This document shows positions 1 to 6,223 of a stretch of 10,000 nucleotides of DNA, in pieces. The notes beneath the pieces are model-generated. The model worked only from the letters and a program-made list of their open reading frames with translations. It ran no database searches and was not told where the DNA came from. Every line of letters starts with the position of its first letter. Position 1 is the first letter of the stretch. The DNA is taken from positions 1 through 10,000 of the forward strand of contig JAIWOB010000150.1 in the NCBI GenBank assembly GCA_020217065.1. The letters run 5' to 3'. Made by a program: the position numbers and the translations under genes. Source of the stretch: Chloroflexota bacterium. GTDB lineage: Bacteria > Chloroflexota > Anaerolineae > Anaerolineales > Villigracilaceae.

Positions 1-37
1 AGTAAAGACTCTTATCAAAAAACGCCGCAGGACATCG

Positions 38-1312
38 TCACGGAGTTTTGAAAACAAACTTCCAATTTTCTCCTTCCTGAGTGTAGGAGGAGGTAAAACC
101 CATGACCTGATAAAAGGTCTGTCCGGGACGCAGATAGATAGGAGCGCCGGTGAGAGTCGTAAGAAGAAGCGGTTGATTCTCATCGGCGCGCCTCCAAATC
201 GCAGGGGTGGCGTAACCGTCGCGAAAAACATAAGCGCTGCCGGAATCGACAAGGTCAATATGATAAACTTCGTCTTCCGCGTCAAACTGATTTTGGAAAG
301 TGTGCGGGACAAATAGCACAACCACATTCGCCGCCGTTACGGGCAAACCGGTTTGCGCGTCAAAAAGAGGGGTATAGGCTTCGCTTTTTTTACCGACAAT
401 ATCGTTCGCCTCTTGATAGCGGAAATATTTGCGAAAGACTGGGTCGTACTCCCAGTAGTTATAACTATATCTGGAATAGAAGGAATAAATGCGTTTAGCG
501 GAAACCCCGCTCGGACCCGTATATTCGGCGAAAAAACCGCCGCTCAAATTGGGTTTGGAGTTATCCAATCCCGCCTTTGCGGCGCAATTTGCCCACTTGG
601 TCGTATTGAAAAAGAAGTTGTTGTAATCGTCTCGTTTTTCCGGTCCAAATACAAACGGCGGGCAGGAGGAACTGCCAGGCACGACGAGAAAATCGTTCAG
701 GGTGGAGTTTCTCAAATAGGAATACTCGCGCGGGTCGGCGAATTTAAACACCAAAAAGGCGTTATACATACGAGCGACATGCTCGTCAAAATATCTGCCG
801 GAACGCACGGGCCCCACCATCGGAGAATCGTTTCCGTACATCACGGCGATAAAGCGCGTATCCCCCCATTCGATATAATATTCATAAACGATATCGGCAA
901 GGCTTAACCCAGATTGAGGGCGGACGTAATCCGGCGCGTTCGCCACCTTAATCGCCAACGGGCGGCGCTCCAAAAGAGAAGGGTCCGCAACCGGCAGCCC
1001 AGTGAGAGGATTATAGGTATTGAGAAGACGAAATTCCGGCGCCGCTCCTCCAAGCGGCGGTAAAACAAGAATGGGGGTTGGCAAAGTTTCGCCCAAAACC
1101 TGCCTGGTTGGGTAGGGCGTATATGTTGGAGCAATTTCAACAAACGGCGGGGATTGAATTTCCAGCGCGCGGGGCTGAAAAGGCGTCGGGGACGGAAAGG
1201 AAGAAGCGGCAACGGCAACCGTCGCCGGCGCGGACGAAGATTCAACGCAAGCGTAAAGCAAAAAGACGGGTAGAATCCAAAACAAGAGGTTGATTCGAGG
1301 TTGAACTTGCAT
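38..1312 (-). CDS. DUF3048 (YerB-like) putative lipoprotein
   Basis: Predicted exported, probably lipid-anchored protein of 424 residues. The DUF3048 family, including B. subtilis YerB, has no established biochemical role. The N-terminal hydrophobic segment (residues 8-21) ends in LYAC with Cys22 as likely lipidation site; Tyr at -2 makes the lipobox atypical. A Pro/Thr/Ser-rich linker (about 30-95) follows. The first DUF3048 domain shows NPLTGLPV (101-108), RPQSGLSLADIVYE (131-144), DTRF (151-154) and GPVRSGR (167-173), all typical of the family. The C-terminal part (about 320-420, with VYHIDLVDSG and a PIYLRPGQTFYQV stretch) fits the second conserved domain. Two cysteines in the middle (SSSCPP and ANCAAK) could form a disulfide outside the cell. 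I chose the ATG at 1312 rather than the upstream in-frame ATG at 1378, because it puts the signal sequence at the N-terminus and lies just downstream of a -10 element. No ribosome binding site is visible, which fits a leaderless message. It is transcribed divergently from the membrane operon. Confidence 0.87.
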   Translation of the reverse strand: MQVQPRINLLFWILPVFLLYACVESSSAPATVAVAASSFPSPTPFQPRALEIQSPPFVEIAPTYTPYPTRQVLGETLPTPILVLPPLGGAAPEFRLLNTYNPLTGLPVADPSLLERRPLAIKVANAPDYVRPQSGLSLADIVYEYYIEWGDTRFIAVMYGNDSPMVGPVRSGRYFDEHVARMYNAFLVFKFADPREYSYLRNSTLNDFLVVPGSSSCPPFVFGPEKRDDYNNFFFNTTKWANCAAKAGLDNSKPNLSGGFFAEYTGPSGVSAKRIYSFYSRYSYNYWEYDPVFRKYFRYQEANDIVGKKSEAYTPLFDAQTGLPVTAANVVVLFVPHTFQNQFDAEDEVYHIDLVDSGSAYVFRDGYATPAIWRRADENQPLLLTTLTGAPIYLRPGQTFYQVMGFTSSYTQEGENWKFVFKTP

Positions 1313-1319
1313 AAAAAGA

Positions 1320-1328
1320 ATTGTACCA
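1320..1328 (-). promoter_or_regulatory. Extended -10 promoter for the DUF3048 gene
   Basis: Read on the minus strand this is TGGTACAAT, an extended -10 (TGn plus TACAAT). Transcription would start near 1313, at or next to the A of the ATG at 1312, so the mRNA should be leaderless; no Shine-Dalgarno sequence is present. With a 17-base spacer the -35 position falls on the A7 tract (T-rich on this strand) at 1343-1348, which is a poor TTGACA match. The TTGACT nearer the -10 is only 4 bases away and cannot serve as -35. Confidence 0.6.
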
Positions 1329-1362
1329 AAGTCAAAGAGACAAAAAAACGCGGCAATAAAAC

Positions 1363-1371
1363 TGATACAAT
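1363..1371 (+). promoter_or_regulatory. Extended -10 promoter for the membrane operon
   Basis: TGATACAAT is an extended -10 element (TGn plus TACAAT). Transcription would begin near 1378, leaving about 4 bases before the ATG at 1382. No Shine-Dalgarno is visible in front of that ATG, consistent with near-leaderless translation. The 17-base-spaced -35 position is again the A tract at 1343-1348, shared with the opposite promoter. The call rests on motif and spacing only. Confidence 0.58.
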
Positions 1372-1381
1372 TAGCCACCCC

Positions 1382-2935
1382 ATGCTTATCTTAATTTCCT
1401 GTTCTCTATTCTTCGCCGCCGCCCTAGCGCTGCTCATCCTGCAAATCGTCCAGCCCAAAGCGGGGTACGCTTGGTTTGCGGCGACGGGCGGCGCAACTCT
1501 CGCCCTGGCAAGCGTTCTTCTTTGGAAAACGCAAGCGCCGTTTGACCTGACTCTGCCCGCCTGGAAGCCGTTAAGCGTCTTTCCCACCCCCCTCCTGTTT
1601 CGCGCAGACGACAAAGCGTTTGCGCTCGCTTTGAGCGTTTCGGCTTTGACGCTGGCAATTTTGCTGACGGCAATTACCCGTTCGGCCATCGTTAACACGC
1701 TGACTTGGTCCGGCTCCCTTGCGCTCGGCGGGATGGGACTTCTGGCGGTAAGCGCCGGCAACCCGCTTACCCTGCTTTTGGTATGGAGCGCGCTTGACCT
1801 CATCGAACTAGCCATCCAATTGCCGTCGGCGCAGGGAGAAACCGGCAACGAAAAGATTGTCATTTCATTTTCCACAAGGGTCATGGGCAGCGGGCTGCTG
1901 CTCTGGGCAAATATTGTCAGCGCCGCGCAAGGAAACGTTTTCGATTTTCAATCCATCGCCCCGCAAGCCGGCATATACCTTGTCCTTGCGGCGGGATTGC
2001 GGCTAGGCGTCCTTCCGCTGCACTTGCCATACGCTTCTGAAACGTCCCTCCGTCGCGGAATTGGGACTTCGCTGCGCTTGATTTCCGCCGTCTCCAGCCT
2101 GGCGCTTTTGGCTCGCGCGCCAGCCGAAGGTTTGCAGTCTGCCTTTACGCCTTTTCTGATGGGGCTTTCCGTTTTGGCGGCTTTATATGGAGGGTGGATG
2201 TGGCTGCGAGCGCCAGACGACTTAAACGGGCGACCCTATTGGATTATCTGCCTGGCTGCCCTTGCAATTATCTCGGCGCTTAGCGGAAATCCGTTGGGAG
2301 TGGTCGCCTGGGGCTGCGCTTTGCTTTTGACTGGAGGCGCCTTGTTCCTAGCCTCGGCTCAACATGCATGGACTGAACGCGTTCTTCTCGTCGGAACGCT
2401 AAGCCTTTCTTCCGCGCCCTTTTCTCTTACCGCCAGCGCTTGGGTTGGCAATCTCGGTTTTTCCATTCCGTTTGTGATTGCGGCGCAAGCCCTTTTGATG
2501 GCTGGCTTCTTAAGGCAGGCACTGCGCGTAAACGCCCGCAGCGCGCTTGAATTGGAGGCTGGCTGGGGCGTCAGAATGTACGCCGCCGGCATTGCCCTGC
2601 TGGGATTATTCCAACTCCTGCTGGGGTTGACGGGGTGGGCGGGCGCGTTTCAAATCGGAGCATGGCTGCAAGCGCTTATCACGGCGCTTTTGACTGCCGC
2701 GGCGGTTTGGGCAACGCCTCGTCTGCGCCTGCTCAACCCTGTGCGGGCTCACTGGGTCCAAGGCTCCGCTTCCTCCAGCCTGTCCGCCGCTTACCAGGGT
2801 TTATGGCTTCTGTACCGCTTCATACGACAGGTTAGCCAGGCTGTGATTGCCGCTTTGGAAGGCGAAGGCGGCATGATGTGGACGCTCCTGCTGCTGATTC
2901 TTTTCATTTCTTTTATTACGCAAGGAAATCCATGA
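1382..2935 (+). CDS. Complex I-like antiporter-type membrane subunit (NuoL/M/N-related)
   Basis: Integral membrane protein of 517 residues with about 14 hydrophobic segments, distantly related to the proton-pumping antiporter-like subunits of NADH:quinone oxidoreductase and group 4 hydrogenases. The clearest family trace is AAGLRLGVLPLH (203-214), which aligns with the TM7 motif GLAFKLSxFPFH; Arg207 stands where the conserved lysine normally is. VWSALDLIEL (134-143) resembles the TM5 region that normally carries the key glutamate; Asp139 or Glu142 could substitute. The C-terminus has an ALEGEGG stretch (491-497) and a final membrane helix. The start at 1382 is preferred over an in-frame ATG at 1301, because the longer form would add a charged N-terminus overlapping the divergent gene and its promoter. 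It is the first gene of a three-gene operon; the next ORF starts 1 base after its stop. I infer a role in ion translocation or quinone-linked electron transport. The match is remote, so another polytopic membrane function is possible. Confidence 0.7.
   Translation: MLILISCSLFFAAALALLILQIVQPKAGYAWFAATGGATLALASVLLWKTQAPFDLTLPAWKPLSVFPTPLLFRADDKAFALALSVSALTLAILLTAITRSAIVNTLTWSGSLALGGMGLLAVSAGNPLTLLLVWSALDLIELAIQLPSAQGETGNEKIVISFSTRVMGSGLLLWANIVSAAQGNVFDFQSIAPQAGIYLVLAAGLRLGVLPLHLPYASETSLRRGIGTSLRLISAVSSLALLARAPAEGLQSAFTPFLMGLSVLAALYGGWMWLRAPDDLNGRPYWIICLAALAIISALSGNPLGVVAWGCALLLTGGALFLASAQHAWTERVLLVGTLSLSSAPFSLTASAWVGNLGFSIPFVIAAQALLMAGFLRQALRVNARSALELEAGWGVRMYAAGIALLGLFQLLLGLTGWAGAFQIGAWLQALITALLTAAAVWATPRLRLLNPVRAHWVQGSASSSLSAAYQGLWLLYRFIRQVSQAVIAALEGEGGMMWTLLLLILFISFITQGNP
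2922..2926 (+). promoter_or_regulatory. Ribosome binding site for the second operon gene
   Basis: AAGGA lies inside the last codons of the upstream gene, 10 bases before the ATG at 2937. The spacing is at the long end. An ATG at 2932 is closer but hits a stop after one further codon, so 2937 is the start. Confidence 0.5.
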
Positions 2936-2936
2936 G

Positions 2937-3548
2937 ATGACCCTTGAAATCCTTTCGTGGGCGGCGGTTGTCTTAATTTTGGCGACATCCGCCGTCATCC
3001 TCGCCAACCGCGATTGGCGACTCAGTTTAGGCGCGCTAACGCTCCAATACTTCGCCGCATTCTGGCTCATTACGCGTCATTTACCCTTTGTAATGGGTTC
3101 GGCAAAATTAATCACCGGCTGGATGGTTGTGGCGATTCTCGGCATGACAAAACTGGGATTATCCGCAGAAGCGGAAGAAAACGCCCCAACCTTCCTGCCG
3201 CGCGGACAATGGTTTCGCCTCATTCTCTTCGCGGCGGTCGCGCTGGCAGCCGCCGGCGCAACGCCGCGCATTGAATCGGGACTGCCCGGGCTTGGGTTGC
3301 AGGTAATAGCGGGAAGCCTGTTTCTCATCGGGGCTGGGATGATACATCTCGGCGCCGCCTCGGATATTTTCAACACCATTTTGGGATTGCTGACGATGAT
3401 AGCGGGCTTTGAAGTCCTCTACGCGGCAATTGAAAGTTCGCTGCTGGTGACAGGCTTGCTGGCGGTTGCCAATCTTGGGCTGGGATTGAGCGGCGCATAC
3501 CTTCTTACGGCGGGCACAGTCGCCCTTGAATCTGAGGAAACACTGTGA
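2937..3548 (+). CDS. Small complex I-like membrane subunit (NuoK/HyfE-type, tentative)
   Basis: Membrane protein of 203 residues with roughly six to seven helices, flanked on both sides by antiporter-like subunits. The C-terminal half (about 143-192) resembles NuoK/HyfE: a helix with MIAGFEVLYAAIESSLLV (154-171) places Glu159 where NuoK carries its conserved intramembrane glutamate, and Glu166 lies two turns on. The second NuoK glutamate, in the following helix, is not seen. The N-terminal half (helices about 5-24, 33-48 and 54-73) has no motif I can assign. A hydrophilic loop at 76-94 separates the halves, so this may be a fused or duplicated small subunit; HyfE of hydrogenase 4 has a similar length (about 216 residues). 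Its stop overlaps the next start by 4 bases, indicating translational coupling. Function is inferred largely from the neighbours; sequence support alone is weak. Confidence 0.58.
   Translation: MTLEILSWAAVVLILATSAVILANRDWRLSLGALTLQYFAAFWLITRHLPFVMGSAKLITGWMVVAILGMTKLGLSAEAEENAPTFLPRGQWFRLILFAAVALAAAGATPRIESGLPGLGLQVIAGSLFLIGAGMIHLGAASDIFNTILGLLTMIAGFEVLYAAIESSLLVTGLLAVANLGLGLSGAYLLTAGTVALESEETL
3534..3538 (+). promoter_or_regulatory. Ribosome binding site that decides a GTG start
   Basis: GAGGA sits 6 bases before the GTG at 3545. This optimal spacing, and the GTGA overlap with the preceding stop codon, support GTG rather than a later ATG as the start of the third operon gene. Confidence 0.65.
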
Positions 3549-4942
3549 GCGCGCCCTTCCTTTGGATTATCGCCCCTCTCTTTGCAAGCGGTTTCATCCT
3601 GTTCTTTTTAAGAAATCGTTTCGCTTCCTTAGCGGGCGGGACGTTTTCCGCCGCCCTCTCGCTCGTCGCATTGATTTTCCCGATGGACGTCGCCCTTCTG
3701 GTCGGTCCGTTCTCGGTGAAAATCTCGCCCGCCATTCAGATTCTTGGACGCAGCCTCGCCTTCAACCCGGCGCAGGGTTCTTTAATTGCGGCAATTTACG
3801 GGCTGGCGGCTTTATGGTTCTTCGGCGTTCACGCCTCAGGCTCCGCCAATCGTTTTGTCCCACTGGGATTAATGGTTGTGGCGTTGTTGACCGCCTCAAT
3901 CGCCGTGGAGCCTTTTCTGTTCGCCGCGCTCCTGATGAACATAGCCGCGATGTTGGCGCTTCCGCTCCTCGTCCCCCTTTACCAGCCGCCGGGACGCGGC
4001 GCGGTGCGTTTTCTCATTTACCAAACCATCGCCATGCCTTTCATTCTTTTTTCGGGGTGGCTGCTGGCAGGCGTGGAAGCGGGTCCCAGCGAATTCGGCG
4101 CGACCCTTCAGGCTGGCGCCGTCCTTTTGTTGGGCTTCGCCTTCCTTCTTGGGGTTTTCCCGTTGTATAACTGGATTCCGATGTTGATGGAAGAGGCGCA
4201 TCCTTATGTCGCCGGTTTTCTTCTTTGGGCGCTGCCCACCTTCACTATTATTTTTGCGCTAGGTTTTTTTGACCGTTACGCCTGGCTGCGCTCCTCGCCT
4301 CAACTTTTTTCCGCCATCCAAATCAGCGGGGCGGTAATGGCGGCAAGCGGCGGACTCTTTGCGCTTCAGGAAAAACATATCGGGCGCATCCTGGGATACG
4401 CCGCCGTTGTGGAAGTCGGTCTTCTGGCGTTAGCGCTGAGCGTCAAAAGCCCGAATTTGACCGATATTGTTTTTCTGCTCCTCATCCCGCGCGGATTAGA
4501 ATTAGCAATCTGGTCGCTGGCGCTTTCCATCGTCAAGCGCAGGGTTTATTCGCTGCGATTTAGCGAATTAAAGGGAATGGCGCGTAAAACCCCGCTGGCG
4601 TTTGCCGCGCTGATTCTCTCGCATCTCTCCGTTACCGGCTTTCCCCTGTTGGCTGGTTTTCCGCCGCGTCTCGCCCTATGGAGGGAACTGGCGGAGCAAT
4701 CCTTGACGTTGTCGTTTTGGGTTTATTTGGGACTCATCGGTCTCTTGGCGGCGGCGATGCGAACGATGGCGGTTTTTCTCATGGCAAAAGAAAACGACAC
4801 CTGGGAATGGAACGAAACCTGGACGCAGTCGGTCATGTTGGGCGTTGGAGTGATTGGACTGTTTCTGCTGGGGATGTTTCCGCAGGTCGTACAACCCTTC
4901 ATCTCCGGACTGCCCGCCTTATATCAACACCTGGGTCCATAA
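3545..4942 (+). CDS. NuoN/NuoM-like proton-translocating-type membrane subunit
   Basis: Polytopic membrane protein of 465 residues with about 14 helices, the clearest member of the operon. It follows the antiporter-like subunit pattern in order: LAFNPAQGSL (71-80) for the FDPLS region, RGAVRFLIYQ (151-160) before TM6, GFAFLLGVFPLYNWIP (197-212) for the TM7 motif, HIGRILGYAAVVEVG (278-292) for the KRMLGYSSISHLG segment, and LSVTGFPLLAGFPPRLALW (361-379) for the TM12 motif. Several residues used for proton transfer in NuoN/M differ. Leu201 occupies the TM7 lysine position, the TM5 region (LFAALLMNIAAM) has no glutamate, and Arg375 is near the TM12 Lys/Glu position; Glu290 lies in the TM8-like helix. 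Length is close to NuoN (about 480). It starts with GTG, overlapping the previous stop, and ends the operon just before a hairpin. I infer a membrane arm subunit of a divergent complex I-like assembly; NuoN versus NuoM versus hydrogenase-type identity cannot be settled by eye. Confidence 0.8.
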   Translation: MSAPFLWIIAPLFASGFILFFLRNRFASLAGGTFSAALSLVALIFPMDVALLVGPFSVKISPAIQILGRSLAFNPAQGSLIAAIYGLAALWFFGVHASGSANRFVPLGLMVVALLTASIAVEPFLFAALLMNIAAMLALPLLVPLYQPPGRGAVRFLIYQTIAMPFILFSGWLLAGVEAGPSEFGATLQAGAVLLLGFAFLLGVFPLYNWIPMLMEEAHPYVAGFLLWALPTFTIIFALGFFDRYAWLRSSPQLFSAIQISGAVMAASGGLFALQEKHIGRILGYAAVVEVGLLALALSVKSPNLTDIVFLLLIPRGLELAIWSLALSIVKRRVYSLRFSELKGMARKTPLAFAALILSHLSVTGFPLLAGFPPRLALWRELAEQSLTLSFWVYLGLIGLLAAAMRTMAVFLMAKENDTWEWNETWTQSVMLGVGVIGLFLLGMFPQVVQPFISGLPALYQHLGP

Positions 4943-4954
4943 AAACAAAGCGGA

Positions 4955-4989
4955 AAAAGGCGGTCATGCTATAATTTCCGCCGCCTTTT
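4955..4989 (+). terminator. Candidate terminator hairpin at the end of the membrane operon
   Basis: AAAAGGCGG (4955-4963) and CCGCCTTTT (4981-4989) are perfect 9-base inverted arms with a 17-base loop, starting 12 bases after the stop codon of the membrane operon. The right arm itself ends in four T residues, and no longer T run follows, so as an intrinsic terminator it is weak. The loop contains the -10 element of the following gene, so only RNA read through from upstream would contain the whole hairpin. Confidence 0.45.
4967..4975 (+). promoter_or_regulatory. Extended -10 promoter for the coiled-coil gene (and perhaps selB)
   Basis: TGCTATAAT is a consensus extended -10. Transcription would start near 4982, giving a leader of about 30 bases before the ATG at 5012. 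No good -35 hexamer is found at 16-18 bases upstream (AAAGCG at 4947-4952), as expected for an extended -10 promoter. Confidence 0.7.
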
Positions 4990-5002
4990 CAAAGTGAACA
5001 AC

Positions 5003-5006
5003 GGAG
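5003..5006 (+). promoter_or_regulatory. Ribosome binding site fixing the coiled-coil gene start
   Basis: GGAG lies 5 bases before the ATG at 5012. It argues against the in-frame GTG at 4994, whose own upstream sequence (TTTTCAAA) has no such site. Confidence 0.65.
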
Positions 5007-5011
5007 AAAAT

Positions 5012-6202
5012 ATGGAATTCGAACAAATCGTCAAACGCCTTGAATGGCTGGATAAACAGCAGCGCGACAACAAGGAAACCCTTGTCGCTTTAAACGAACG
5101 TCTAACCTCCTTTGAAACGTCAATCAACGCTGTGTCTAAGCAGATTAAAACGTTGAGCAAGCAGGTTACGGAATTGTCTCCCGCCGCAAAACGGGTGGAG
5201 CAATTCGAAGCGATGATGAGCAAGCAGCGCGCGGAAATCCTCAAATTAATTGAAGAACACGACAAAGCCCACTCCCGCGCCGAGCGCGACCTTTTGAAAC
5301 AACTGCAGCCTGAAATCAACGAAATCAACAAGGCGTTCGCTCAATTCAAAACGGCAACCAACGCCAGCATTCAGGAAATCAAGAAGCAGGTTAAGGAAAA
5401 GACTTTCGAACTTCAGCGTATGTCGGTCAACGTCGCCGAATTACGGGAGCAGGTTGAACAAGCCGCCCGCTCCAGCGAAGACGTTTTGCACGCGCTGAAA
5501 GCCATGGAAGAAACGCGCAAGAACGACCTGAAACATATCAGCGACATTCAGGGAGAAATTGTCGCCCTCCGCAAACGGGTGGACGAAAACCGCGACAAAT
5601 ACGCCGTCGCCGCCGACAATTTGCGAAACGTCGAGAATCGCTTTAACGAACTGTTCGCTTCGGAAATGGAGCGAAAGCAGGCGCAGCAAGCTTTTCTGGA
5701 ACAGCAGGCAATCGCCCAACTCGACCGCGACCGCGCCTGGAAAGAATGGAAGGAAAGATACGAAGCGTTTGAAAAGGAATCGGCGGGACTGGACGAGCGT
5801 ATTCAACAACTGGACGAAGCCCTGCGCAGCGCCAAGAAAGCGCAGGATTCTTACATCGAATTAAACACAAAGCTGGAGCGCCGCATCAACGAAATCACCG
5901 AAATGCAGCGGCTGGCGGAAGACCGTCTGCGGCAGGAGTGGATTAGTTTCAAGGTTGACGACCAAAAACGCTGGACAGGCTATAACCTCTCAAACGAAGA
6001 ATCGCTCCGCGAAATCCGCAAAGACCTGCAAAAGATGGAGGCGCGCATTTCGCCCCTGAACGACGCCGCGCAAGTTTTACAGGACCAAATGCACCAGATT
6101 GCCGATACGACCGAAAAGGAATTGCAAGAACTCATGAATGTGGCGCATGAATGGATGACCTCGTACCAGCGCATCATGGGACACGGAAAAAAGACAAAAT
6201 AA
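5012..6202 (+). CDS. Coiled-coil protein of unknown function
   Basis: Soluble, highly charged protein of 396 residues with no signal peptide or membrane segment. I do not recognise a named family. Nearly the whole chain is Glu/Lys/Gln/Arg-rich, with hydrophobic residues at heptad spacing, so it is predicted to be a long helical coiled coil; there are few prolines and glycines to break it. SMC-like chains look like this, but no Walker A or other nucleotide site is seen, so it is not an SMC ATPase. A Trp-rich stretch (WKEWKERYEAF, roughly 242-252) and a segment RQEWISFKVDDQKRW (307-321), followed by a GYNLSNEES turn, stand out from the heptads and are the most likely conserved binding surface. 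The C-terminus (about 370-396) has two further aromatics and a basic tail. It has its own extended -10 promoter and is followed after 21 bases by selB, so the two may be co-transcribed. A structural, cell-envelope or chromosome-associated role is possible but not shown. Confidence 0.82.
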   Translation: MEFEQIVKRLEWLDKQQRDNKETLVALNERLTSFETSINAVSKQIKTLSKQVTELSPAAKRVEQFEAMMSKQRAEILKLIEEHDKAHSRAERDLLKQLQPEINEINKAFAQFKTATNASIQEIKKQVKEKTFELQRMSVNVAELREQVEQAARSSEDVLHALKAMEETRKNDLKHISDIQGEIVALRKRVDENRDKYAVAADNLRNVENRFNELFASEMERKQAQQAFLEQQAIAQLDRDRAWKEWKERYEAFEKESAGLDERIQQLDEALRSAKKAQDSYIELNTKLERRINEITEMQRLAEDRLRQEWISFKVDDQKRWTGYNLSNEESLREIRKDLQKMEARISPLNDAAQVLQDQMHQIADTTEKELQELMNVAHEWMTSYQRIMGHGKKTK

Positions 6203-6212
6203 TTTCATCCGT

Positions 6213-6217
6213 AAGGA
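6213..6217 (+). promoter_or_regulatory. Ribosome binding site for selB
   Basis: AAGGA is 6 bases before the ATG at 6224, a good Shine-Dalgarno. It lies in the 21-base gap after the coiled-coil gene stop; no promoter or terminator is visible in that gap. Confidence 0.6.
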
Positions 6218-6223
6218 ATCTCC

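Noticed and set aside
1..37. Sequence beyond the 3' end of the DUF3048 gene
   Set aside because: These 37 bases show no gene, hairpin or other signal that I can support.
353..907. Plus-strand open frame of 184 codons inside the lipoprotein gene
   Set aside because: It lies entirely antisense to clear DUF3048 motifs, with no recognisable family and no convincing promoter.
1330..1335. TTGACT on the minus strand as a -35 element of the lipoprotein promoter
   Set aside because: It lies only 4 bases from the -10 hexamer, far short of the 16-18 needed.
1313..1378. Longer start for the DUF3048 gene at the ATG at 1378
   Set aside because: It adds 22 residues before the signal sequence, and the frame crosses the minus-strand -10 element, so the mRNA predicted from that promoter would not contain it.
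1301..1381. Longer start for the first membrane gene at 1301
   Set aside because: It adds a Lys-rich stretch upstream of the first helix, overlaps the divergent gene's start and lies upstream of the predicted transcription start near 1378.
904..1884. Long minus-strand open frame (326 codons) spanning the divergent region and the start of the first membrane gene
   Set aside because: It overlaps two well-supported genes and the promoter region. Its translation is Arg/Leu/Pro-rich without domain motifs, as expected from a shadow frame in GC-rich coding DNA.
3526..4170. Plus-strand open frame of 214 codons in another frame of the NuoN-like gene
   Set aside because: It is Arg/Gly/Pro-rich without membrane helices, while the competing frame has family motifs, a ribosome binding site and an operon-style start.
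4994..5011. GTG start at 4994 for the coiled-coil gene
   Set aside because: It has no ribosome binding site, whereas the ATG at 5012 has GGAG at the right distance.
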